Assembly: GCF_000428745.1 (NCBI RefSeq)
Contig: NZ_AUAN01000006.1
Span: 1 to 64,000, forward strand
Direction of reading: 5' to 3'
Length of the DNA stretch: 64,000 nt
Origin: Veillonella magna DSM 19857
Lineage (GTDB): Bacteria > Bacillota > Negativicutes > Veillonellales > Veillonellaceae
Shown here: positions 46,409 to 54,848 of the stretch, one piece after another
Layout: each line of letters starts with the position of its first letter
Position numbering within the stretch: position 1 is the stretch's first letter
Notes under the pieces: generated by a model
The model's database searches: none
The model's input: only the letters and a program-made list of their open reading frames with translations
Told to the model about the DNA's origin: nothing
Translations under genes and position numbers: made by a program

Positions 46409-46951
46409 ATGAATGCCAAAAAATATTTGCTTCGGGCTGCGTATGAGCTGTGTTGCCTGCGACCTATTGAACGGATTACGCTAAAAGAAATTTGTGAGAA
46501 CGCCGAGGTCAGTAAGCAGACGGTCTATCGGTATTACAGAGATAAATACGAATTGGTAAATGAGCTGTATCGACAGCTAACACAAGAGCATATTATAGAC
46601 GTTAATGCGGTCATGACGATGGATGACTGGAAGCAGATGTATCTTGCACAATTTCGTGTGTTCCGAAACCATTTGGATGTAGTTCGGCATCTATACAGCT
46701 CTAGGGAAACAGGCTGCACCCTTCAGTACGAGATAGAAAGCACGATTCGCTTTGACCGAGGATTGCTAGCCAAAAAAGGGGCGGACCTTACTGATCCTAG
46801 AATTCAATTTGCCATTGAAGCCAAGGATGTGGGCGGTACGTATATGATGAGAGATTGGATTTTGGGGGGAATGCAAGTAGAGGATGATGAAATGGTTGAA
46901 CGGTTTCGATGTATTATTCCGCACATTCTGGTTTCTTACTATGAAACATAG
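46409..46951 (+). CDS. TetR family transcriptional regulator
   Basis: This 180-residue protein has an N-terminal TetR helix-turn-helix (ITLKEICENAEVSKQTVYRY then YRDKYELVNELY). The C-terminal effector domain is unlike any I can name. The start follows TAATAGGAGATTGA. Neighbours give no clear target: a pseudogene upstream and a phosphoesterase downstream with its own promoter. Confidence 0.88.
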   Translation: MNAKKYLLRAAYELCCLRPIERITLKEICENAEVSKQTVYRYYRDKYELVNELYRQLTQEHIIDVNAVMTMDDWKQMYLAQFRVFRNHLDVVRHLYSSRETGCTLQYEIESTIRFDRGLLAKKGADLTDPRIQFAIEAKDVGGTYMMRDWILGGMQVEDDEMVERFRCIIPHILVSYYET

Positions 46952-47041
46952 TGTAGCGATTGCCCGGCGGTACATAGAACTATAGAGAGTGTCGGCACAG
47001 TAACATAGCTTTTAATCTTTCAACATAGGGCAGAAATTGTC

Positions 47042-47072
47042 TTGACTTGGAGTTTACTTCACGTAGTAGAAT
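47042..47072 (+). promoter_or_regulatory. Promoter with 19-bp spacer (MerR-family type)
   Basis: TTGACT (47042-47047) and TAGAAT (47067-47072) are 19 bp apart, and the spacer begins with TTGGAGTTTACT. Overlong spacers with this half-dyad are typical of promoters that MerR-family activators untwist. The right half of the dyad is poor. Confidence 0.55.
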
Positions 47073-47119
47073 GAAACACACAGTAATAGTTGTATGAAGT
47101 AGCGAAAAGGAGAGAGCCT

Positions 47120-48610
47120 ATGAACGAACGAAAGACATGGCAACGCTGGGTCGTATATGTTCTTGGCATGGTAGTTGTCGTCGCCGCATTGGGCGGCTTG
47201 GCGCTGCAAACGACATGGGGGCAGGTGTTGGCGGCGAAGGCCGGTAAGTACACGTGCGTGTTGGCTGCCTATGTGCCTATCGGTGACGGCGAGATCCGCT
47301 TTACCCGTCAGCTCATTACGGCGGACAGCAGCACATCGCGGACGATTATGTGGGAGTCCGTGAAGCCGGAAGCAAGTCCTGTGGTGGAGTATCGCCTGAA
47401 GGACGGGGCAGTGGCAAAGCAAACAGAAGCAAAGCAAACAGCGACAAAGCAAACAGCAACGAAGCAAACAGCAGCGGCGAAGTCACAAGAAAGCGATTCG
47501 GAAATAAAATGCGTTACGGCAACGGAGTCCGTGCTTACCGATGATGAAGTGACGCGGTATTTGTACACTGCCACTATTACGGGATTGACGCCGCGTACGA
47601 CCTATGAGTATCGGGTAGGTTATGAAAATAAACGGGGCGATTGGCATCCTCTAACGACAGCCGGCAGTGGGGCTAACAAAGTAGCGACCACAGATGATGC
47701 GGCGAATACGTCAGCAACGACGGGTGATGCAAACGCGGCAGAAAGTGAAAATTTTACTGCGCTTATCTTTCCCGACTCCCAATCGGCAGATTACCGCGGC
47801 TGGGACGCGCTGGCAAAGGAAGCGTACAAGCGCAATCCGACGGCAGCGTTCTTTATTAACATGGGTGACCTCGTGGACAACGGCGAAGACGCGTCGCAAT
47901 GGGATGCATGGTTTACGGCGGTGGAGCCGATGATTGAAGACATTCCCTTTGTCGGCGTTATGGGGAACCACGAAACATATAACCTGCAGTGGCAGGTGCG
48001 GGAGCCTAAGGCGTACCTGAGCTTGTTCGACTTTCCCGCCGTACCTCAAAGAGAAGATAACAACCGCTACTATTCCTTTGATTATAACGATGTGCATTTC
48101 GTGGTGCTGGATACGCAGCTGGCGGAGCGCCCCGAAGCAGAGCGCGAACAGGCGCTGGCCAGGGAAGAGGCTTGGCTTCGCCACGACTTGTTAGCGACGA
48201 AGGCCCGTTGGAAGGTGGTGCTCATGCACAAGGATACGCTGCGCTATCCGAACACTAAACGGCCGGACACTGTGCCGGGCATAACCGATATGGGCTATGC
48301 GTTCATGCCTATCTTTGATGCGTATCATGTGGATGTGGTGGTGTCGGCGCATTATCACATGTATCGGCGGCGCGGTCACATTAAGGATTTTAAGCGCGAT
48401 GAAAGCGGGCCCTTGTACATCATCAGCGGTGTAGCCGGTGACGTGCGCTACGCTACATTGTGGAAGTCGCACCCCTTGGACACCTTCGTGTCACCCTATC
48501 CGGCGGAGGCCAATTATATTGTGCTGACGAAGACGGATGATCGATTGACATTTGAAGCATTCTTGGCCAATGGAACGAAGTTTGATGAGGTGCAAGTCAA
48601 TAAACAATAG
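47120..48610 (+). CDS. Membrane-anchored purple-acid-phosphatase-like metallophosphoesterase
   Basis: This 496-residue protein has an N-terminal anchor (WVVYVLGMVVVVAALGGLAL), a fibronectin-III-like domain as in purple acid phosphatases (GEIRFTRQLITADSST to TYEYRVGYENKRGDW) interrupted by a KQTATKQTA repeat, and a calcineurin-type domain. The metal-binding motifs are FPDSQSADYRGWD, NMGDLVDNGED, GVMGNHETYN, VLMHKD and VVSAHYHMYRR. It acts outside the inner membrane, probably on a phosphate ester of unknown identity. The ATG at 47120 follows AAAAGGAGAG. It is followed by a cluster of hairpins. Confidence 0.88.
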   Translation: MNERKTWQRWVVYVLGMVVVVAALGGLALQTTWGQVLAAKAGKYTCVLAAYVPIGDGEIRFTRQLITADSSTSRTIMWESVKPEASPVVEYRLKDGAVAKQTEAKQTATKQTATKQTAAAKSQESDSEIKCVTATESVLTDDEVTRYLYTATITGLTPRTTYEYRVGYENKRGDWHPLTTAGSGANKVATTDDAANTSATTGDANAAESENFTALIFPDSQSADYRGWDALAKEAYKRNPTAAFFINMGDLVDNGEDASQWDAWFTAVEPMIEDIPFVGVMGNHETYNLQWQVREPKAYLSLFDFPAVPQREDNNRYYSFDYNDVHFVVLDTQLAERPEAEREQALAREEAWLRHDLLATKARWKVVLMHKDTLRYPNTKRPDTVPGITDMGYAFMPIFDAYHVDVVVSAHYHMYRRRGHIKDFKRDESGPLYIISGVAGDVRYATLWKSHPLDTFVSPYPAEANYIVLTKTDDRLTFEAFLANGTKFDEVQVNKQ

Positions 48611-48619
48611 ATACTGTGT

Positions 48620-48693
48620 GAAAGCACCGCATATAGGTTTCGAAAGTCAGGTCTTACGAATGACGTTTCTCGACCTATATGCGGTGCTTTCGT
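48620..48693 (+). terminator. Hairpin terminator with conserved loop (copy 11)
   Basis: Perfect 18-bp arms (GAAAGCACCGCATATAGG and complement) enclose GTCA/TGAC around GGTCTTACGAA at 48650-48660. Confidence 0.92.
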
Positions 48694-48900
48694 TTCGTCC
48701 TATTGTATTGGCTTGCACATCACAAAGGGGAAAGGGGAGAGAGCTAGGTCTGGCGAATAGCGTTACAGGGCCTATATGAAACGCTTCTTTTTTGCCGTCG
48801 TAGTTTATTGGCTTGCATATCACAAAGGGAAGGGGAAAGTCAGGTCTGGCGAATGACGTTTCTCGACCTATATGTGGTGCTTTCGTTATATCCTGTTGTA
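48694..48900. repeat. Two further diverged copies of the terminator module
   Basis: The unit TTGGCTTGCAYATCACAAAG, a GGGGAAAG tract and a loop hairpin recurs about every 100 bp. At 48743-48761 the stem has changed to GCTA/TAGC around GGTCTGGCGAA. At 48839-48857 it is GTCA/TGAC around the same loop. The left long arms have been lost. Confidence 0.75.
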
Positions 48901-48994
48901 TTGGCGTGTGTTATCATGTGTACAAACGGACGGACACGGATGAGCAAGGGGGACCGTATCCGCTATTATACATGCGGAAGAAGTAGCGGCATAT

Positions 48995-49090
48995 AGAGAG
49001 AAGTAGTAATTGCATGCACAGAGAAGTAGCAACGGCAAGCATAGAGAAGCAGTAATGGCATGCATAAAGTAGCAGTATTGGCATATAAAA
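48995..49090. repeat. Tandem repeat of about 23 bp, four copies
   Basis: Units resemble GAGAAGTAGTAATTGCATGC followed by three bases, with increasing divergence to the right. They lie upstream of the PhoB-like boxes. Confidence 0.7.
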
Positions 49091-49108
49091 AATAATAGCG
49101 AATTCCAG

Positions 49109-49163
49109 TTTCATACTACTTTCATAGAACTCTCATTGCTTTTTCATGTGTGAGACATATACT
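49109..49163 (+). promoter_or_regulatory. Four 11-bp TTTCAT repeats and a -10 box (PhoB/OmpR-type site)
   Basis: TTTCAT occurs at 49109, 49120 and 49142, and TCTCAT at 49131, exactly 11 bp apart. TATACT follows at 49158-49163. Helically phased direct repeats with 11-bp spacing next to the -35 region are the hallmark of PhoB/OmpR-family response regulator sites. Confidence 0.7.
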
Positions 49164-49212
49164 TTCGTCATAACATAACGTGAGTTTATAGATGGGAAAG
49201 GTAAGGATGACT

Positions 49213-50046
49213 ATGAAACGGGAAGGTCTACAGCAAAGAATACAATCAATAAAGGCTTGGTTAGTATCGCCGACGTATAAAACATGGCGGCGCCGTGCAC
49301 TGGCCGGCGTGGTAACGGTGGTAGTACTTGGCGGTGTCGGTGTTGGCAGTGCGCATTATTATGAGGGACAGCAAAAGGCAAAGCTGGAAGCGGCTCGCAG
49401 TGAAATGATTCGCAGCGATGCGGAGGCCCATCACGTAACATTGCTTGATGAGGCGGCGATTCGCAGTATTACGGCTAAAGCGGTGAATGTCGATGAAGAG
49501 CAACTGGCTTTTGAACGAGTGCGCTTAGCACAATTCAAACCGGATAAAGAAGGCCATAACATGAAGCATCGCAATGATACGAAGCATGATGAAGAGGGCA
49601 AACGCGGGACTATGAAAGATGGCGACTACAAAGATCGCGACCATAGAGACCGTGACTACAAAAACCGCGACCATAAAGGAGGTCATTCTTGGGATGTGGC
49701 ACCCATACCGGACGGTTTGCGCGGCCATTATGCCGACATGACACCGGCACAAAATGGTGAAGGGGCTATGCCGCCGGTACAGGCCGATGGACATGTCGAT
49801 AGTAACGGCACTATGCCTTCGGCAGGCAAGGAAGCAGCCGCTGCTTCACCGACTGCGGTGCCTCAAGGTAATCCGTCAAGCAAAGCGATGACCAAGGATA
49901 TGACGAAGATGGATGGCTATATTCATCCTGTCTACAAGGTACGAGCTGCCCACGATGGTGTAGTGTATAAGCTGGTCATTGATGCGGTGGATGGGCATGT
50001 GATTGCTAAGGATGTTGACTCGGCAAGTCCTTTTGATGTGTTGTAA
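49213..50046 (+). CDS. Membrane-anchored PepSY-domain protein with charged insert
   Basis: This encodes 277 residues. The ATG at 49213 has AAGGAT well placed; an ATG at 49192 lies upstream of it. A membrane anchor (RRALAGVVTVVVLGGVGVGS) is followed by a PepSY-like segment (DEAAIRSITAKAVNV). A very polar insert rich in H, K, D and R follows (residues 110-160, KDRDHRDRDYKNRDHKGG). The final PepSY repeat is YKVRAAHDGVVYKLVIDAVD. PepSY proteins are periplasmic and often under two-component control, as the 11-bp repeats suggest here. The His/Asp-rich insert could bind metal, which is only inference. Confidence 0.72.
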   Translation: MKREGLQQRIQSIKAWLVSPTYKTWRRRALAGVVTVVVLGGVGVGSAHYYEGQQKAKLEAARSEMIRSDAEAHHVTLLDEAAIRSITAKAVNVDEEQLAFERVRLAQFKPDKEGHNMKHRNDTKHDEEGKRGTMKDGDYKDRDHRDRDYKNRDHKGGHSWDVAPIPDGLRGHYADMTPAQNGEGAMPPVQADGHVDSNGTMPSAGKEAAAASPTAVPQGNPSSKAMTKDMTKMDGYIHPVYKVRAAHDGVVYKLVIDAVDGHVIAKDVDSASPFDVL

Positions 50047-50178
50047 TGTGAAAATACATAGTGACTAGGTAGCTGACAGTGTTGCTGCTAGTTTATTCCA
50101 TATAAAATAATAGCCTGTATATCGCAACGGGTCACGGAGTGTAGATGACCGGTGCGATATACAGGCTTGTTTTATAGA

Positions 50179-51384
50179 TTAGTTCTTCAGTATGTCCCCC
50201 AAACAGTTGGCTACATAGTCCAGGTCTGCTTCGCTGTGTGCGGCGGTGACGGTCAGGCGCAAGCGACTTTTACCGGCCGGTACGCTAGGCGGTCTGATCG
50301 GGGTGAGGATGATGCCGCGGTCGCGTAGCTGGTCGGCGATACGGAGGGCTTTGTCCGCTTCACCAATCATGATAGGAAAGATAGGGGACTCGGTGTGTAC
50401 GGTGATGCCGTTTTTGGCCAGCGCTTCTTTCATGTACGCTTCGTTACTATGCAGCTGCGGTACCGGCGATTCGGGGCCGGTGATGATTTCCACGGCCGCT
50501 AGGGCAGCTGCGATATCGGCAGGGGTTAAGGCCGTAGAAAAGATAAAGCTCCGCGCTTTGTTAATGATCGTATCGATGAGAAGCCGTTTACCGCATACGA
50601 AGCCGCCTTCCGAGGCCAAGGCTTTACTGAGCGTACCCATCTGAATATCTACGGAGTCGGTAAGTCCGAAGTAGTGAGCGCTGCCGCGGCCATCGCCGAG
50701 TACGCCGGTGGCGTGAGCATCGTCCGTCATTAACAGGGCATTGTGACGGCGGGCCAGGAAGGCCAATTCTTCCAGGGGCGCGATGTCGCCGTCCATGCTG
50801 AACACGCTGTCGGTGACGATGAGGCGGATGCCTGTGGTAGGTGCTTTTAGAAGCAGTTCTTTCAGAGCTACCATGTCCTTATGCGGATACACACAAACGG
50901 TGGCCCCGCTGAGACGACACCCGTCGATAATGCTGGCGTGGTTCAGTTCGTCGCTGAAAATCGTATCGCCTTTGCCGACCAAGGCGCTGATGGTGCCCAC
51001 ATTGGCCATGTAGCCGGTGTTGAATATAAGGGCGCTGTCGGTGCCTTTTAATTCTGAAAGGATCCATTCCAATGCAGTGAAAAGCGGAAAGGCACCCGAG
51101 GTAAGACGGGATCCGCCGGAGCCGGTGCCGTACATGTCGATAGCTTTTTGAGCGGCCGCTTTTACTTCCGGATGATGGGTAAGCCCCAAATAATTGTTGG
51201 ATGCCATCATAATGTGATGCAGCGGAGCGGGGAAGGTGGTAGGTCCTCGCTGGGCTCGTTCTTCTACGATGTCGAGGGGAACGACGTGCGTAGCATCCAC
51301 GGGAAGGTACGACGGACATTGACGACGCAGATGGGCTGCTTCTAAGTCAACCATCTGCTGATAATAACGTTCAAAGGGTTTCAT
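50179..51384 (-). CDS. bioF: 8-amino-7-oxononanoate synthase
   Basis: This 401-residue PLP enzyme condenses pimeloyl-CoA (or pimeloyl-ACP) with alanine in biotin synthesis. The PLP lysine is in MGTLSKALASEGGFVCG. Other family motifs are NNYLGLTHHPEVKAA, GSGGSRLTSG and DDAHATGVLG. The related KBL enzyme cannot be excluded by motif, but the operon with bioW settles it. The start overlaps the bioW end by 14 bp and has AAGGAG inside bioW. Confidence 0.95.
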   Translation of the reverse strand: MKPFERYYQQMVDLEAAHLRRQCPSYLPVDATHVVPLDIVEERAQRGPTTFPAPLHHIMMASNNYLGLTHHPEVKAAAQKAIDMYGTGSGGSRLTSGAFPLFTALEWILSELKGTDSALIFNTGYMANVGTISALVGKGDTIFSDELNHASIIDGCRLSGATVCVYPHKDMVALKELLLKAPTTGIRLIVTDSVFSMDGDIAPLEELAFLARRHNALLMTDDAHATGVLGDGRGSAHYFGLTDSVDIQMGTLSKALASEGGFVCGKRLLIDTIINKARSFIFSTALTPADIAAALAAVEIITGPESPVPQLHSNEAYMKEALAKNGITVHTESPIFPIMIGEADKALRIADQLRDRGIILTPIRPPSVPAGKSRLRLTVTAAHSEADLDYVANCLGDILKN

Positions 51385-52351
51385 AAAGCTCTCCTTGTAA
51401 TGAAACTGTTGGCGGATTAACGAGAGTTACCGTCGTTTCTAAATACTTTTTAATGGCCGCAATATCGGCGGTGGCATCCACGAAGAACAAGCGACCGCCC
51501 AAGGGGGAGCCTACGGGTTTCATGTGGTGCAGGCGATGATAGGTGCTCCCGTAGGACACATAGCCGGTGGTGTAGTCAGGGTCGTCGGAGATGCACAGTT
51601 CACCGACAACGCTCGGGGCGGATAGTACCTTGGACGCCAGTACCAAGGCTTCTTCCAAATGAACGCCGCTGTATCCGGCCGCGTTTAGGGCCGTGATGGC
51701 TGCTGTTTCGTCGGCAAAGCTCATGCGACTCACGCGCACTCCGCGCTGTCCCCACGGATCGAGACGCTGGCCGGTGCGCATATCCACTAGCATAGCACCG
51801 CGCATGGATTCTGGCAAGGATACCAGCTGTGATACGGCACGTCTGAAAGCTACCGGCGTAATTGCCGTGTGCGTAGTCAAAAGGGCTTCCGCCTGTCGGT
51901 GCGAGGAGAGAATACGGGGCAGCGTAGTAAGACCGTTGCCTTCAGCGGTCGTATCTGCGGGTTCGTGATTAGTGGGCGATGCCGCCGCTTCATGCGTGGT
52001 TGTCGGCGCGTTTACTTCATGATTGGTTGTCTGCGCAGCAGTTTCCCCGTTGGTCGGTTGCGCCGCTGCTTCATGGTTGGTTGTTGGCCCCTCTCCTGTA
52101 TGCCCGTCTGTCTGTTCGTCGGCAATGGTCAGGCAAGGAATGCGATGAATGGCTTCGTCCGGAATGGCATCGATGGTGATGCGAATGAAATCGGCACAGC
52201 CTTTACTGTGCGTAAGAGCGCGATGCACCAACTCGGAAGAAATCTGTTCCAGTTCTTCCTTGGTAACCAGCCGTTCGGCTCCGGAAATGTGATGACCGCC
52301 TTGTTCGTGAGGACCGCCTTCGGCAGCGCGCATGCGAATACTGTATAACAT
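51371..52351 (-). CDS. bioW: 6-carboxyhexanoate-CoA ligase (pimeloyl-CoA synthetase) with an internal repeat insert
   Basis: This 326-residue enzyme activates pimelate to pimeloyl-CoA, the substrate of BioF. The N-terminus YSIRMRAAEGGPHEQGGHHI with GAERL and the C-terminal GRLFFVDATADIAAIKKYLE match the family. BioW is usually near 250 residues; the excess is a segment at residues 78-140 made of TTNHEAAAQPTN-type repeats. The ribosome binding site AAGGAGG is 32 bases from the ATG, and a hairpin between them could bring it close (see findings). The operon has no bioA, bioD or bioB. Confidence 0.9.
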   Translation of the reverse strand: MLYSIRMRAAEGGPHEQGGHHISGAERLVTKEELEQISSELVHRALTHSKGCADFIRITIDAIPDEAIHRIPCLTIADEQTDGHTGEGPTTNHEAAAQPTNGETAAQTTNHEVNAPTTTHEAAASPTNHEPADTTAEGNGLTTLPRILSSHRQAEALLTTHTAITPVAFRRAVSQLVSLPESMRGAMLVDMRTGQRLDPWGQRGVRVSRMSFADETAAITALNAAGYSGVHLEEALVLASKVLSAPSVVGELCISDDPDYTTGYVSYGSTYHRLHHMKPVGSPLGGRLFFVDATADIAAIKKYLETTVTLVNPPTVSLQGELYETL

Positions 52352-52390
52352 ATGTGAGGGAAGTTTGTCGTGTAAACTTCCTGCCTCCTT
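52352..52390 (-). promoter_or_regulatory. bioW ribosome binding site separated from the start by a hairpin
   Basis: On the minus strand AAGGAGG is followed by CA, then the perfect stem GGAAGTTT/AAACTTCC with a 7-base loop, then CTCACAT and the ATG. Folding the stem leaves nine bases between site and start. Confidence 0.6.
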
Positions 52391-52404
52391 TATGGATGTA
52401 ACTG

Positions 52405-52540
52405 TAAGAGAATAGGAAAGAAAGCACGCAGACTATAGGCACTGCGTGATGTACGTAGCTTATACCGATGGCTACGCATGGGTTAGCTACATAAGAGATA
52501 GCTACTACATAAGAGATAGCTACTACATAAGACAGGTGCT
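52405..52540. repeat. 18-bp direct repeats and a terminator-like stem between bioW and the membrane gene
   Basis: TACATAAGAGATAGCTAC occurs at 52488-52505 and 52506-52523, with a partial third copy. On the minus strand CACGCAG/CTGCGTG followed by a T-rich tail (about 52415-52448) could end transcription of the membrane gene. Confidence 0.6.
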
Positions 52541-52541
52541 T

Positions 52542-53069
52542 TCAGCCGAGCATGGCACGATGGGGGCCGTAGGATGTGGCCGCCTGCAAAATGCGACGCA
52601 GCAAGGTCGTTACGAACGGAGCGGCACAGGCCGTAAAGAGATAGCCCGGTATGGCGGCGGTTACCATGGCGAACACGAGGTCGCCGAAGAGCGGATACAA
52701 GCTGAGCCGTGCCAAGGCAGAGGCGATGGGCCCGGCCAGAATGATGCTCAGCCAATGGCGGCGCCCCGCATAGAGAAAGAGCCCGACCCATAAGCGAAAC
52801 TGTAGGGCAATGGCTACATGTAACAGCGTTTGCGTACCCAACAGCAAGGAGATCACACTGGCCAAACAGCCGGCGATGATGTAGCGTTTAAACCCGAAAA
52901 CGGCGCAAATGGCCACGGCTAGCGGTGCGGATAGTTGAAAGTCCACGCCGGGAATGACATTGGGAATTTTGATGGCCCCCGTTACGGCAATAAAGGCGGT
53001 GAGCAACGCTAGTTGACATAGCGAAACCGGTGAAAACAAGGAAACCTCCGATGATTGATGATGTGACAT
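52542..53069 (-). CDS. BirA-linked integral membrane protein, possible ECF-type S component
   Basis: This 175-residue protein has about five or six hydrophobic segments (LCQLALLTAFIAVTGAIKIP, APLAVAICAVFGFKRYIIAG, SLLLGTQTLLHVAIALQF and others). It lacks the clear BioY pattern, so I do not call it bioY. The size, the early Ala-Leu-Leu-Thr-Ala-type helix and the BirA operator directly upstream suggest a vitamin-uptake S component. Candidates for the substrate are biotin or pimelate, the latter because BioW depends on it. This is inference. Confidence 0.6.
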   Translation of the reverse strand: MSHHQSSEVSLFSPVSLCQLALLTAFIAVTGAIKIPNVIPGVDFQLSAPLAVAICAVFGFKRYIIAGCLASVISLLLGTQTLLHVAIALQFRLWVGLFLYAGRRHWLSIILAGPIASALARLSLYPLFGDLVFAMVTAAIPGYLFTACAAPFVTTLLRRILQAATSYGPHRAMLG

Positions 53070-53094
53070 TCTGCATCCCTACCCTTTCAAGAAA

Positions 53095-53127
53095 TTGTAA
53101 ACAACAAAAATATAAACACGTTTACAT
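53095..53127. promoter_or_regulatory. BirA operator
   Basis: TTGTAAAC and GTTTACAT flank a 17-bp AT-rich spacer containing a possible -10 box. This matches the BirA biotin-repressor site in arm sequence and spacing, and it lies 26 bp upstream of the membrane-protein start. Confidence 0.82.
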
Positions 53128-53195
53128 TGATATGAGATTATTATAGCTGAAAGGAGAGATGGGGTAAACTCAAAGCGTATTACTGGGAATAAATT

Positions 53196-53265
53196 AGGCA
53201 GCTTATATAGGTATCGCAAGTCAGGTCTGACGAATGACGTTGCTCAACCTATATAAGCTGCCTTT
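53196..53265. terminator. Hairpin with conserved loop (copy 12)
   Basis: Perfect 16-bp arms (AGGCAGCTTATATAGG and complement) enclose GTCA/TGAC around GGTCTGACGAA at 53224-53234. A partial second copy (AATGACGTTTCTCAACC) follows at about 53284. It lies downstream of the antiporter gene on the minus strand. Confidence 0.88.
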
Positions 53266-53375
53266 GGTTGGAAGAAGAGAGAAAATGACGTTTCTCAACC
53301 TCTATACGGATCTTTATATGCAGTTACATTTCCCAGCGGGGAGAGGAGAAAGGGGTTTCTTAATTTATGTGAATA

Positions 53376-54848
53376 TTATAATTTCGGCAAAATAAAGTGA
53401 ATCCACGGCATACCGATGACGATGAAAATCAGCAAGTAGATGATGCCGAAGATAGCACCGAGCTTCCAGAACTCCGGCCCTTTTACATAGCCACTGGCAA
53501 ACCATACCGGACTATGACCGGTGCCGTAAGGCGTAAGGATGCCCATGATGCCCATAGGAAGTAATAAAGCTAACATAATTTCAGCAGGGTTACCGCCGGC
53601 TACATGCGTGGCCAATACGGTGAAGAGTCCCACCATAGCTGTTACATAGGCTGTACCGGAAGCAAAAAAGTAACGCAATACACAAAAGGCAATGAGTAGG
53701 CCTAAGGTAGCCATTGTCGTATCTAGATGTGTTAGGTAACCACCGGCTACGTTGGCTAACCATGTTAGGAAGCCTACATTTTTTAATCCTGCTGCCATAG
53801 GTACTAATGTGGCAAACCAAGTAAGTACATTCCAGGCCGGTTTATTAGCTAAGAAGTCAGACCAGCTGATAATGCGAAACAGTACCATTAGGATGATGAC
53901 AATCAGTGCCGTTGTGGTGGGATTAACACCAAAGAAGGACGAGCCTATCCATAATACCAAGGCTAATAAAGAGATGAGTGCCATGGCGATTTCATTTCGA
54001 CTCATAGTGCCCAGCTTGGTGAATTCTTCGCGGGCCCATGCGGCAATTTCGGGTGATCCTTTTACTTCCGGCGGGCAAAGGAAGTAGGTAAGCAACGGTG
54101 TTATAAGAAATAACAAAAAGCCTACGGGGGCAACGGCGATGAACCAGCCGGTCCAACTAACGAGAGTTACTCCGGACTTGGCGGCGAGTTCTACTGCCAG
54201 CGGATTAGGGGCTTGCCCTGTTAAAAAGAGAGTACTGGATACACAGGTGGTAGCTAAGCTGAGCCATGTTAAATAGGCACCGATGCGCTTTGGGTTTTTA
54301 TCCGGGTAGCTATCAAACATGGGACAGATACCGGATACGATCGGATAAATTGTGCCACCGCTGCGAGCGGCATTACTGGGAATAAACGGGGCTAAAATTA
54401 AGTCGGTAATAGCGATAGCATAACCGAGACCAAGAGAGGACTTGCCCAAATGCTTTACTAAAAATAAAGCAATTCGTTTGCCGAGACCGCTGTTTTGGTA
54501 GCCGATACCAATCATAAAGGCCGCGAAAATGAGCCACACGATGGAGTTGGAGAAGCCGCTTAGCCCCCAGCCGATAGCTTGTGCCGAAGTAGTGGGAACA
54601 ATGGAACCGTTTTTTTCAACGACAGGCATACCTACTCTGAACAGTACGGATAGAGTGATAGCGATAAGACCAATAAATGCCGGAGGCATAGGTTCTAGAA
54701 TTAAACCGATAACAAGACCGGCAAAGATGCTGACAAATATCCAAGCGCTGCTGCTCAAGCCGGCCGGTGCACCAATGAGAAATACCAATAGGCCGACGAT
54801 GATAGGTGCCGCATATTTCCATAGAGGCGTGTTAACTTTGTTTGACAT
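53376..54848 (-). CDS. DASS family anion antiporter (dicarboxylate/tricarboxylate)
   Basis: This 490-residue transporter has about 12 membrane segments and the DASS signatures IPSNAARSGGTIYPI and LFLTGQAPNPLAVELAAKSG in the first half, and MGILTPYGTGHSPVWFASGY in the second. It is closest in pattern to bacterial CitT/TtdT-type citrate or tartrate:succinate antiporters. Veillonellales ferment organic acids, so uptake of a dicarboxylate fits, but the substrate is not determined. It is flanked by terminators and appears monocistronic. Confidence 0.9.
   Translation of the reverse strand: MSNKVNTPLWKYAAPIIVGLLVFLIGAPAGLSSSAWIFVSIFAGLVIGLILEPMPPAFIGLIAITLSVLFRVGMPVVEKNGSIVPTTSAQAIGWGLSGFSNSIVWLIFAAFMIGIGYQNSGLGKRIALFLVKHLGKSSLGLGYAIAITDLILAPFIPSNAARSGGTIYPIVSGICPMFDSYPDKNPKRIGAYLTWLSLATTCVSSTLFLTGQAPNPLAVELAAKSGVTLVSWTGWFIAVAPVGFLLFLITPLLTYFLCPPEVKGSPEIAAWAREEFTKLGTMSRNEIAMALISLLALVLWIGSSFFGVNPTTTALIVIILMVLFRIISWSDFLANKPAWNVLTWFATLVPMAAGLKNVGFLTWLANVAGGYLTHLDTTMATLGLLIAFCVLRYFFASGTAYVTAMVGLFTVLATHVAGGNPAEIMLALLLPMGIMGILTPYGTGHSPVWFASGYVKGPEFWKLGAIFGIIYLLIFIVIGMPWIHFILPKL

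Noticed and set aside
52542-53069. bioY
   Set aside because: The hydrophobic pattern does not show the BioY family motifs; only the BirA operator supports a vitamin link, so the symbol was withheld.
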